Below, in pieces: positions 1 to 7,479 of a stretch of DNA of 64,000 bases; the stretch's first letter is position 1, and every line of letters begins with the position of its first letter. The DNA is taken from positions 434,001-498,000 of the forward strand of contig NZ_CP175511.1 of NCBI RefSeq assembly GCF_046058945.1, given 5' to 3'. The translations under genes and the position numbers were made by a program. The notes beneath the pieces are model-generated. The model had not been told where the DNA came from. It did no database searches and was given only the letters and a program-made list of their open reading frames with translations. Source of the DNA: Brochothrix campestris (lineage in GTDB: Bacteria > Bacillota > Bacilli > Lactobacillales > Listeriaceae).

Positions 1-749
1 GGCAATATACGGACGGTGGACAAGTAAAAGGTATCACAGGTGGTGTTGATTTAAACAAGCTCACAAACGATGCTAAGCCGTTATCTTACTATGTGGGTAA
101 AACAGAGGCAAACGAACAAGCAAATGATTACACAGAGGGTGGCTACTCTGTCGGGCAATCAGTGAAGTTGCTTAATAAAGCTACTCACTACCACACCGGG
201 CAAAAAATCGATGCATCAGTTAAAAACAAAAACTACAAAGTATTAGAAACAAAAGTGATTGCGCAGTCACACTCAAAACAAGCTGTATTACTTAGCGGCA
301 TTAATTCATGGGTGTTGGCACAGGACGTTGCGAAAGTAACAGCTGCTGCGAATGATAACTATTACAACACAAATCCGAAACGTGTCACCTTGAAGAAGGC
401 ATCTACACTTCGCAAGAAAAACGCGCAAAACGGAGCTGACTGGGATAAGCAATCTAACCAGGTAGCAAGTTTCAAAAAAGGCACTGAATTTGTCATCACA
501 GGCATTAAAAAATCAAGTGGTGGCACACCTCGATTAGTAACGCAATCAGGTCACTTACTCACTGCGAACAAGACATACGTTCAACAAACAACCACAACAG
601 TTGCTAAGCAGTACTACACTGTTAAATCAGGCGACAACGTCGAGTTCATTGCTAAAAAACACGCAACAACAACCGCTAAAATCAAGAGCTTGAACAAGCT
701 TTCAGACGTGAATAAAATTTACGTTGATCAAAAACTACAAGTGAAATAA
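1..749 (+). CDS. Phage-type endolysin, 3' part (GH25 muramidase end, linker, LysM)
   Basis: The frame is open from the window edge, so the 5' end lies outside. The first visible residues (QYTDGGQVKGITGGVDLNK) match the last strand of GH25 lysozymes, which usually ends in W-Q-Y-T...G..G.VDLN. A basic linker of about 150 residues follows, possibly an SH3b-like wall-binding segment. The last 45 residues are a LysM domain (YYTVKSGDNVEFIAKKH...). GH25 enzymes cut the MurNAc-GlcNAc bond of peptidoglycan, and LysM binds the glycan. The architecture and the neighbouring Panacea gene suggest a prophage lysis gene, although a host autolysin cannot be excluded because the catalytic part is not visible. 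An internal ATG at 93 is not a credible start, since homology continues upstream of it. Confidence 0.8.
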   Translation, partial: QYTDGGQVKGITGGVDLNKLTNDAKPLSYYVGKTEANEQANDYTEGGYSVGQSVKLLNKATHYHTGQKIDASVKNKNYKVLETKVIAQSHSKQAVLLSGINSWVLAQDVAKVTAAANDNYYNTNPKRVTLKKASTLRKKNAQNGADWDKQSNQVASFKKGTEFVITGIKKSSGGTPRLVTQSGHLLTANKTYVQQTTTTVAKQYYTVKSGDNVEFIAKKHATTTAKIKSLNKLSDVNKIYVDQKLQVK

Positions 750-903
750 AACTAAGCTCCGCCTCTTATTTGAGATAGGGCTATATAGAGTATATATACA
801 TGAAAGTGAAATTAAATTCATATCGCACTGAAAAATATTAGTATATTCGTTTTAAATGTTCTGAATACTAAACATTTATGAATGTTGTAATATATATTTT
901 TCG

Positions 904-932
904 TTGACGTTATGTTCAATAACAGGTAAGAT
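904..932 (+). promoter_or_regulatory. Sigma-A type promoter upstream of the Panacea cassette
   Basis: A -35 TTGACG at 904-909 and a -10 TAAGAT at 927-932 are separated by 17 nt. Transcription would start near 939, just before a hairpin with a T-run, about 100 nt upstream of the Panacea gene. Confidence 0.5.
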
Positions 933-947
933 AGGGTTAACTAATAG

Positions 948-998
948 AACAGTCTCTCGCACCGCTTGTCTAAAGTGTACTAAGAGGGGCTGTTTTTC
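948..998 (+). terminator. Hairpin with T-run between promoter and Panacea gene (possible attenuator)
   Basis: AACAG at 948-952 and CTCT at 954-957 can pair with AGAG at 83-86 and CTGTT at 90-94 of the 900 block (983-994), and five T follow. It lies only about 10 nt downstream of the predicted start site. It would therefore make a transcript of about 60 nt or attenuate the downstream operon. Confidence 0.45.
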
Positions 999-1034
999 TG
1001 GTATGAGATAATAATGTAGAAGGGGTTGTGGAAT

Positions 1035-1526
1035 ATGATGGGAAAAACATATGATGCACTCGATATAGCAAAATATATAATAGGTAAATCAGAAGGAGGA
1101 ATTAGTAATCTAAGACTACAAAAAACTATGTATTTTTTACAAGGAGAGTATCTTGCGGAATATGGTAAGCCTTTATTTGATGATATTATTGAAAAATGGA
1201 GACTAGGACCTGTAACACCAAGTGTTTATTATAATTACAATCAATTTGGTAGTAACCCTATAACTGAAGAAAAAGAATTATATGTTACTAAGTCAAATGT
1301 GGTATGGAAATCATTTGATTCTGCTAAATTAGAGGATGTCAAAAATTTTATAGATAAGGTTATTAAAGAATTGTCTAAATATGGAGATTTCGATTTAGTC
1401 GAATTAACTCACGCACACCCTATGTGGAGTAATGATGAAAAAGATATTCTTTCAGGTGTAAGACATTTGCAATATAAAAATGACGAAATCGAAAAATATT
1501 TTAAAAAAAATAGTATTGTTAAATAA
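1035..1526 (+). CDS. Panacea-domain (DUF4065, SocA-like) protein, putative antitoxin
   Basis: The product is 163 aa. The text DALDIAKYIIGKSEGG.SNLRLQKTMYFLQGEYLAEYGKPLF followed by WRLGPVTPSVY is typical of the DUF4065/Panacea fold, known from phage GepA-like proteins and from antitoxins paired with very diverse toxins. The start was set at ATG 1035 because AGAAGGGG lies about 9 nt before it; the upstream in-frame TTG at 1026 would overlap that ribosome site. ATG 1038 is also possible. The gene is AT-rich compared with the chromosome further right and lies next to phage lysis DNA, which suggests horizontal origin. Only 15 nt separate it from the downstream membrane-protein gene, so the two are probably co-transcribed. 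Acting as antitoxin for that partner is inference. Confidence 0.75.
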   Translation: MMGKTYDALDIAKYIIGKSEGGISNLRLQKTMYFLQGEYLAEYGKPLFDDIIEKWRLGPVTPSVYYNYNQFGSNPITEEKELYVTKSNVVWKSFDSAKLEDVKNFIDKVIKELSKYGDFDLVELTHAHPMWSNDEKDILSGVRHLQYKNDEIEKYFKKNSIVK

Positions 1527-1541
1527 GAGGTGGTAAGAATA

Positions 1542-2495
1542 GTGCCTAGTAAAGATGTACAGACTATATTAGATATTGTAGAAACTAATGATGAAGGTAA
1601 AATTGTAAATTTAAATCCGGTCATAGAAAAAATAATTAACCTCTCTAGTAACCGTTTTTTAGAATCTGATGAAATAAAAATTGTCTCAATATATCTACAA
1701 GAGTATATTACAAAAAAGAACATTCCATACCCTATTATAACTAGTAGTGTTTATTCTATTAGCAGTAAAAGTATTGAAATTGATGTGTTTGACACAAATT
1801 TCGATAGAATAGTAGAGGCAGTTTGTGGTGAAATTGATACAGAGACTGAAAAATTCAAAAGCAAAGTAAAAACACATTATAACCTTGCATGTGTTCAAAA
1901 AAGTTATATAGATAAAAATATGGTAGATGCAAATAAAAATAGTTTACAGGCGAAGAAAATTATAGAAGACATACAAGATATAAAAGGGAAAATATATACA
2001 GACTTTGTTGCAATTATGGGGATATTTTCCGCTTTGATATTTGGTTTGTTTGGAGGGTTTTCAGCTATAGGAGACATAGTAACTGCTACGTTTAATAAAT
2101 CTATTAATTTACCTAATATAATGATAGCGATTTCTTTGACACTAGGATCACTAAGTTTATTATTATTTGCTTTAATGCAAGGCATTAAAATACTATCTAA
2201 ATCAACTTTAAAGAGTTGTGGATGCGACAATAAAACGAAATGTTATCATTCTGTTTTTCAACGACATCCAGTTATGAGTCTTAATCTTATTGCTTTATCA
2301 TCAATTTTCATTATTAGTGTGTTAGTTAAAATAATCCCAAAAACTGTTTTTGAATGCATATATGTGAAAGAAACGTACTTATATTATGGATTAGTTATGA
2401 TAGGAATAGTTTTGATTATTGGAATGATTGTAAGTCTCAATTGGTCAGTAAATAAAAAATGGCGTATATTTGGAGAAAAAACAAACAAAAAATAA
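1542..2495 (+). CDS. Unknown membrane protein with four C-terminal TM segments, partner of the Panacea gene
   Basis: I do not recognise the family. The start is GTG 1542, since AAGAGGTGG at 1525-1533 lies 8 nt before it; an earlier in-frame GTG at 1530 is inside that ribosome site. The 317-aa product has a polar N-terminal region of about 150 residues rich in Lys, Asp, Ile and Asn. Four hydrophobic segments follow (starting near FVAIMGIFSALIFGLFGGF, IMIAISLTLGSLSLLLFAL, LNLIALSSIFIISVLV and YGLVMIGIVLIIGMIV). Between TM2 and TM3 is a Cys/His patch, CGCDNKTKCYH, that could bind a metal. No signal peptide is visible. The operon with a Panacea gene and the AT-rich phage setting make it a candidate membrane toxin or abortive-infection effector. 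This is inference from context only. Confidence 0.65.
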   Translation: MPSKDVQTILDIVETNDEGKIVNLNPVIEKIINLSSNRFLESDEIKIVSIYLQEYITKKNIPYPIITSSVYSISSKSIEIDVFDTNFDRIVEAVCGEIDTETEKFKSKVKTHYNLACVQKSYIDKNMVDANKNSLQAKKIIEDIQDIKGKIYTDFVAIMGIFSALIFGLFGGFSAIGDIVTATFNKSINLPNIMIAISLTLGSLSLLLFALMQGIKILSKSTLKSCGCDNKTKCYHSVFQRHPVMSLNLIALSSIFIISVLVKIIPKTVFECIYVKETYLYYGLVMIGIVLIIGMIVSLNWSVNKKWRIFGEKTNKK

Positions 2496-2790
2496 AAGCG
2501 TACTTAGTAATTACAGTTTTTTTAAAATAGAAAGATACCAATTCATTTACCACTATAGAATGTATGTTTTTTTGAATTCGACTAATTAAATAAAGGTATA
2601 TTTATCTTGTTTGGATTTTAATGTCACTATATATATTAACAGATATTTTTGGAAAAGCCATTTGTGATTCCAAAGATAGTGTACACTAATGGTACATTAT
2701 TTGATGGGTAAACATCTTGTAATCATTATTATATCAAGTGTTTATAGATAATTAAACAATGGTCGCCGTCTCCATTAATTTGGAACGCTA

Positions 2791-2847
2791 AAAGAGGATA
2801 ATACTCACTGCCCCAATGGGTTTCGTGAGTATTGTCCTCTTTTTTTG
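2791..2847. terminator. Strong bidirectional terminator between the phage remnant and the copper locus
   Basis: AAAGAGGATAATACTCAC at 2791-2808 pairs with GTGAGTATTGTCCTCTTT at 2825-2842 with one G-U pair, leaving a 16-nt loop. A-rich and T-rich flanks suit both strands. The rest of 2496-2936 holds no gene or signal I can support. Confidence 0.85.
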
Positions 2848-2936
2848 TCCACTTCTTCCGTAATGTCTTCCGCTTTGTTTAAAAACTGACATATTGAATG
2901 GATTTATCGGCTGTTTGTTCTTTTTATTTTATGTCA

Positions 2937-3194
2937 TTATCGGCCGTATTCCATATATTCATACTGAATTTCGCCAGACATTTTCATATCACGAGGTGTA
3001 GAGCGAAATGCTTCATCTTCAGACATACCTTGCTGTATTTTATAAGAAACAGGGGTCATTCCATATTTATTCAAAAAGCCTGTTAATGTCGTTTCATCTA
3101 TACTATAACCTTGTTCGTTGGTCTGCTCGGTAGGTTGCTTTTCTGAGTCAGAATCTTGATATTCAGTGGCTGCTTGTGAAATAATCAAGCTCAT
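2937..3194 (-). CDS. Small hydrophilic protein of unknown function (85 aa)
   Basis: The product is acidic and Gln/Glu/Ser-rich in its first 35 residues, with no TM segment and no Cys. The C-terminal half (TTLTGFLNKYGMTPVSYKIQQGMSEDEAFRSTPRDMKMSG) looks like a small helical domain. I do not recognise it. The ATG start overlaps the stop of the upstream 58-aa gene as ATGA (3194-3191), which supports translational coupling and explains why the Shine-Dalgarno AGAGGA sits too close to the start. It is the last gene before the terminator at 2791-2847 and may be the tail of the csoR-copA transcription unit. Confidence 0.5.
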   Translation of the reverse strand: MSLIISQAATEYQDSDSEKQPTEQTNEQGYSIDETTLTGFLNKYGMTPVSYKIQQGMSEDEAFRSTPRDMKMSGEIQYEYMEYGR

Positions 3195-3367
3195 TCCTCT
3201 TCATTTGATTTAAACACTTTTGCGATTGCTAAGGCAATCAGTATCACAGCAAGGGCATAGAGAAACGTTACGATGAGGTAATTAGGTTGAGTTGCAACCA
3301 TTGTGTAGGTGACACCGCCAAGGGCGATTAAGAGACCAAGTACAATTTGGATGATAAAAGATGACAT
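3191..3367 (-). CDS. Small two-TM membrane protein (58 aa) downstream of copA
   Basis: The product starts MSSFIIQIVLGLLIALGG and ends in KVFKSNEEE. Two hydrophobic stretches (about residues 4-24 and 30-50) are separated by a short polar loop, giving a predicted hairpin membrane protein with a charged cytoplasmic tail. It begins about 60 nt after the copA stop with no terminator between, and its stop overlaps the start of the 85-aa gene (ATGA). The ribosome site is weak (AAAGAG). No family is recognised. A copper-related role is suggested only by position, and there are no Cys or His ligand motifs. Confidence 0.5.
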   Translation of the reverse strand: MSSFIIQIVLGLLIALGGVTYTMVATQPNYLIVTFLYALAVILIALAIAKVFKSNEEE

Positions 3368-3427
3368 GATGTAAGCTCTTTTCTTTTAGATACGACTAGT
3401 TCGTTGTGGAATAATGTAGGTAACAAG

Positions 3428-5851
3428 TTATTCATTTAATTTCACCCGTTGTAGTCGCAGTGCATTAAGCACAACCGACACTGAGCTAAAGGCCATCGCG
3501 GCACCTGCGACCCACGGTGCGAGGAGGCCGGATGCAGCAATCGTAATGCCGATGATGTTGTAAGCAAACGCCCAAAAAAGGTTTTGTTTAATGTTACGCA
3601 TCGTTTTACGACTGATGATGATGGCATCAACGATAGCGTTAAGGTCACCACCGATTAAGGTAATATCAGCGGCAGCGATTGCCACGTCGGTGCCGGTGCC
3701 AATCGCCATCCCGATTTGAGCGCTCGCAAGGGCAGGGGCATCATTAATACCATCGCCTACCATTGCTACGATTTTTCCTTCGTGTTGTAACTGCTCAATC
3801 GCCCGCGCTTTATCGACAGGGAGCACCTCAGCAATGACGGTATCAATGCCGACTTTAGCACCAATTGCTGCTGCTGTTCGGGCATTGTCGCCGGTCATCA
3901 TCATCACGGCGATGCCCATTTTTTGTAAGGTGCCGACAGCAGCTGCCGACGTCGGTTTGAGCGTATCCGCTACAGCCACTAAGCCGGCATAGCGGCCGTT
4001 AATACCTACAATCATGGTCGTTTTTCCTTCGTGTTCGAGGCGGGTCATCGTTGCTTCAAGCGCCGCAGTCGCGATGCCATTTTGGTGCATCAAGGCACGC
4101 GTGCCAATCACGATGGTATCGTTAGCAACCGTTGCATTTACACCGTAACCAGGCACTGCCTCAAACGCCTCGGCGTTATCGATAGCAATCCACTCGGCTG
4201 ACACCGCATCAACAATGGCTTGAGCGAGTGGATGTTCCGATTGTTTTTCAGCAGCGGCCACAACTGCTAAAAAGGCCGTTCTCGTCTGTTGAGGAGCGAG
4301 GATAACGTCAGTTAAAACCGGTTGACCATGTGTGAGTGTGCCGGTCTTATCGACAACAACGGTGTCAATCTGCCCAGTTTGTTCAAGGTATTCGCCACCT
4401 TTGAACAAAACACCCATTTCAGCAGCACGACCGGATCCTGCCATAATCGAGGTCGGGGTTGCCAAGCCTAGCGCACAGGGGCAAGCGATTACAAGGACGG
4501 CGATAAAGACTTCAAAGGCAGTCGTAAAGTCACCTGGAGCAAACAAGAAAAACCAACTGAGCCCACTAATAAGAGCAAAGCCAACAACAATCGGCACAAA
4601 AACACCGGCAATCGTGTCAGCTAAGCGTTGAATCGGTGCCTTTGAGGATTGGGCATCTTCGACAATCTTAATAATTTGACCTAAAGCCGTATCGCTGCCG
4701 ATTTTTGTGGCCCTCATGGTGATGAAACCAGTTTTATTAAGGGTTGCCCCATAGACGCTATCGCCACTCTGTTTAGAAATGGGTATGCTTTCGCCGGTTA
4801 ACAGCGCTTCATCGACGACGGATGAACCGTTAATGACCTCACCATCGACCGGGATTTTGGCACCAGGCTTAATCGCAATTAAATCATTGAGCTGAACGTC
4901 GGCAAGTGGCACTGCACGTTCGTGACCATCACGAATGACGAGAGCGGTTGCTGGTTGCAGTTCAATTAATTTTTTGATGGCATCCGCCGAGCGACCTTTG
5001 GTCTTAGCTTCGATTAGCTTGCCTAATAACACTAAGGTGATTAGGAGTGCGCTTGTTTCAAAGTAGAGTTGGGGCGCTTGTGAGCTGCCGCTTGTGGCAA
5101 TGGTTTGATAGAGACTGTATACGTAAGCCGCAGAAGTGCCCAACGCAACGAGTACATCCATGTTAGCACTCCAATGTCGGAGCGCTTTGTAGGCGCCAAC
5201 ATAAAAGCGACCACCAATTAAAAATTGCACCGGAGTGGCTAATAACAGCTGAAACCAAGGATTCATCAAAAGGGCGGGCACATAGATAAAAGCCGTGAAT
5301 GAAAAATGCGCCACCATGCTCCAAAGCAAGGGCAAGGTTAACACTGCGGCAATGAGCAGTTGGCGTGTTTGCGCTTGTAAGTCGCGCGCACGGTAATCAG
5401 CTGCGGGTTCCTCAGCTTGTAAATGATGGGCGTGATAGCCGAGCTTTTCAACCGTTGACACCATGCGAGCAACGTCAATCGTGTGGGGAAGATAGCCAAT
5501 GTGCGCCTGTTCCCGAGTGAAGTTGACAGTGGCCTGTGTCACACCATCTAATTGTTGCAAGCCGTGTTCGATTCGCGCGGCACAAACCGCACACGACATG
5601 CCAGTAAGCGCGAAGTCAGCTGTTGCGGTGACGATATCGAATCCGAGTTCTTTAATCGTTGCGGCAATCGCAGCTTCGTCAAGTTGAGCGCCATCATAGG
5701 TGAGAACGGCTTGTTCTCGAGTGAAGTTAACTGAGGCCTGTGTCACACCGTCTAATTGCTTGAGTCCTTTTTCAATCCGTGTGGCACAGACGGCACACGA
5801 CATGCCAGTGATTTGCAACTGGGTGTTTTTTAAGACAGCGGTTGTTGTCAT
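3428..5851 (-). CDS. copA: Copper-exporting P1B-type ATPase CopA
   Basis: The product is 807 aa from ATG 5851, which has AAAGGAG 9 nt upstream; a TTG three codons earlier overlaps the usual spacing. Two N-terminal heavy-metal domains carry CAVC at residues 19-22 and 87-90. Then come the membrane helices, the actuator motif TGES (352-355), the transport motif CPC (457-459), the phosphorylated Asp of DKTGT (501), SEHPLA in the nucleotide domain, and GDGINDAPAL (from about 699). These define a Cu(I)-translocating ATPase that pumps copper out of the cytoplasm. It lies 22 nt behind csoR in one operon. No separate copZ chaperone is seen; the doubled N-terminal domains may partly serve that need (inference). 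Confidence 0.96.
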   Translation of the reverse strand: MTTTAVLKNTQLQITGMSCAVCATRIEKGLKQLDGVTQASVNFTREQAVLTYDGAQLDEAAIAATIKELGFDIVTATADFALTGMSCAVCAARIEHGLQQLDGVTQATVNFTREQAHIGYLPHTIDVARMVSTVEKLGYHAHHLQAEEPAADYRARDLQAQTRQLLIAAVLTLPLLWSMVAHFSFTAFIYVPALLMNPWFQLLLATPVQFLIGGRFYVGAYKALRHWSANMDVLVALGTSAAYVYSLYQTIATSGSSQAPQLYFETSALLITLVLLGKLIEAKTKGRSADAIKKLIELQPATALVIRDGHERAVPLADVQLNDLIAIKPGAKIPVDGEVINGSSVVDEALLTGESIPISKQSGDSVYGATLNKTGFITMRATKIGSDTALGQIIKIVEDAQSSKAPIQRLADTIAGVFVPIVVGFALISGLSWFFLFAPGDFTTAFEVFIAVLVIACPCALGLATPTSIMAGSGRAAEMGVLFKGGEYLEQTGQIDTVVVDKTGTLTHGQPVLTDVILAPQQTRTAFLAVVAAAEKQSEHPLAQAIVDAVSAEWIAIDNAEAFEAVPGYGVNATVANDTIVIGTRALMHQNGIATAALEATMTRLEHEGKTTMIVGINGRYAGLVAVADTLKPTSAAAVGTLQKMGIAVMMMTGDNARTAAAIGAKVGIDTVIAEVLPVDKARAIEQLQHEGKIVAMVGDGINDAPALASAQIGMAIGTGTDVAIAAADITLIGGDLNAIVDAIIISRKTMRNIKQNLFWAFAYNIIGITIAASGLLAPWVAGAAMAFSSVSVVLNALRLQRVKLNE

Positions 5852-5873
5852 CGTAACCAACTCCTTTCGGTCG

Positions 5874-6185
5874 TTATTTTTTCATGAGTTTATGGATGGT
5901 TAAAACAAGTTCATCAAGCACGTCGTCATCGCCAGCCGCGAGTCGATCTACGACACAGCCTTTTAAATGGCCCTCGAGCAACAGCTTGGCGACGCTGTTT
6001 AAAGCGGCTTGACTGGCCGCCAGTTGGGTAATAACGTCATCGCAGTAGACATCATCCGCAATCATTGTTTTGATACCACGGATTTGACCTTCGATACGGT
6101 TCAACCGCGTCGTTAAGTTTTGTTTGACTGCCTCAGGATGGTGGCTTTTGCGACAGTTTGGGGTGGTTTTGTTGGGGGTCGTCAT
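5874..6185 (-). CDS. csoR: Copper-sensing repressor CsoR
   Basis: The product is 103 aa from ATG 6185, with AAGGAG 9 nt upstream. It shows the FrmR/CsoR four-helix text NRIEGQIRGIKTMI. The copper ligands Cys48, His73 and Cys77 keep the C-x24-H-x3-C spacing of true Cu(I) sensors, rather than formaldehyde- or nickel-sensing relatives. CsoR dimers or tetramers bind a GC-rich pseudo-palindrome and leave it when Cu(I) binds. Such a site overlaps its own promoter at 6215-6235. It is the first gene of the copA operon and so should be autoregulated. Confidence 0.93.
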   Translation of the reverse strand: MTTPNKTTPNCRKSHHPEAVKQNLTTRLNRIEGQIRGIKTMIADDVYCDDVITQLAASQAALNSVAKLLLEGHLKGCVVDRLAAGDDDVLDELVLTIHKLMKK

Positions 6186-6206
6186 TAAAATCAGCTCCTT
6201 ATAGGA

Positions 6207-6236
6207 GTAGTATAACATACCTACAGGGGGTATGTA
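6207..6236 (-). promoter_or_regulatory. csoR-copA promoter with CsoR operator
   Basis: At 6215-6235 lies ACATACCTACAGGGGGTATG, a pseudo-inverted repeat around a G-run as in known CsoR boxes. On the minus strand the -10 TATACT (6207-6212) is just downstream, so a bound repressor would cover the -35 to -10 region. Confidence 0.7.
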
Positions 6237-6460
6237 GGAGCCGCATTTTAAAGGGAGATACTAGTTGCATCGAATATAAAGCGGCAACAATCAGCGACAA
6301 TAATTGTGACAAAGTTATAAAAATAACGAAAATTATCGTTTTGAGGCTTTTCTCTTCCCCCCCGATTATCCGATAAAAGCCACTACTGCTGCAATTATTT
6401 GTGACGCGTGAGTATTTTAAATTCAAATTAAAGGAGTTTCTTTTATTTGAATTAGCACAA

Positions 6461-6505
6461 AGGAGCTATCCCTCAGAGAACAGCTCCTCAGATTGAAGGT
6501 AAACG
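6461..6505 (-). repeat. 3'-end motif plus hairpin behind the rpiR gene (repeat-family copy)
   Basis: On the minus strand CGTTTACCTTCAATCTGA (6505-6488) is followed by a hairpin with arms AGGAGCT and AGCTCCT (6488-6461) and then TTTG. The motif differs by two bases from copies near 19.8 and 26.9 kb, and as there it precedes a terminator-like hairpin. The rest of 6240-6460 shows nothing I can support. Confidence 0.55.
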
Positions 6506-6555
6506 GAGAGCAAGGCATCAATGTGTACATTATCGAAAGTGATGTCCATTTACAC

Positions 6556-7296
6556 TTAGTATTCAGCGTGCAGGGCCTTTGCTAAATGTTCTAAAATAAA
6601 TAAAATCGGTAATTTAGAGGTGACGTCCTGTCCGTTAAAACTTTCGGAGGGAATGAAATAAGAAATGTTCGCATCGGATAACATCGCCACGGTTGACGAT
6701 GGCGAGTTTGTAATTGAGATAATCGAGGCATTTCTAAATGGTGGAGAACTTAAATAATTAACAATATCGGTTGTTTCCCCTGAAACGCTAATCGCGATAA
6801 CGCAAGACTGCTCCATAATTTGATTAGAGACAAAGTTTTGTGGATTGGTAATGGGTTGTTCAATGCGTAAAGCCATTTTTGATAATGACGAAAAATAAAT
6901 AGCCCCATAGTTAGCGAGAATATCAGATGTTCCAACACCTAAAAAAAGAACGAACTCTCTGTCTTTCAGCAACGAAACGGCCGCTTTTATTTGATCTTGA
7001 AACTCTTTTTCATTGCTACGATTCAAAAAATTACTATAGACGTAGGAATCGAAATTCAACGTATTTTTTTTTGATTGTTGTTCTTCAAGGTAGATTTTCA
7101 TACGGATTTTGAATTCATTAAAACCATCACATTGGAACTTTTTACAAAAGCGTTGTATAGTTGCGACACTCGTATGTTTTTTTTTGGCTAAGTCTCTAAT
7201 ATTAATATGTGGCATTATCTCTAAATTGTTAGAAATAAAGCGGTAAATTTCGTAATCAATTTCCCCCAAGGTAGGGGTGTGTTCTAAAAATAACAT
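6556..7296 (-). CDS. RpiR-family transcriptional regulator (HTH_6 + SIS)
   Basis: The product is 246 aa. An N-terminal RpiR helix-turn-helix (about residues 1-75: NIRDLAKKKHTSVATIQRFCKKFQ) is followed by a SIS sugar-isomerase fold (about 100-230: FVLFLGVGTSDILANYGAIYF, AISVSGETTDIV). SIS domains in this family bind phosphosugars and control sugar catabolism genes. The start has GGGAGG 6 nt upstream. It is divergent from the EIIC-DUF7916 pair at 7480-9668, which it most likely regulates, probably as a sensor of the phosphorylated product of that transporter. The exact effector is unknown. Confidence 0.88.
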   Translation of the reverse strand: MLFLEHTPTLGEIDYEIYRFISNNLEIMPHINIRDLAKKKHTSVATIQRFCKKFQCDGFNEFKIRMKIYLEEQQSKKNTLNFDSYVYSNFLNRSNEKEFQDQIKAAVSLLKDREFVLFLGVGTSDILANYGAIYFSSLSKMALRIEQPITNPQNFVSNQIMEQSCVIAISVSGETTDIVNYLSSPPFRNASIISITNSPSSTVAMLSDANISYFIPSESFNGQDVTSKLPILFILEHLAKALHAEY

Positions 7297-7440
7297 TTAA
7301 CAGCCTCCCGTTGATACGCAGTGTATCTAGTTAGATAATTGTACCGAGTATACCGTTTGGGAGTCTTTATGACTAGGATGTGTTATTAGTGAGCTTTGTT
7401 TATGGTAAATTAGAATTAAGTTATTAGCTAATAGCATTAA

Positions 7441-7454
7441 TGTAAACGAATACA
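7441..7454. promoter_or_regulatory. cre-like CcpA site upstream of EIIC
   Basis: TGTAAACGAATACA matches the consensus TGWNANCGNTNWCA in all but one fixed position. It lies 26 nt before the GTG start of the EIIC gene, so catabolite repression of this operon is likely. Confidence 0.6.
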
Positions 7455-7479
7455 TTTTTAGATGTAGGAGGAGAAAAAA

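Noticed and set aside
2898..3086. Plus-strand ORF of 62 codons opposite the 85-aa gene
   Set aside because: It is antisense to a coupled minus-strand gene pair, has no clear ribosome site and a low-complexity aromatic composition.
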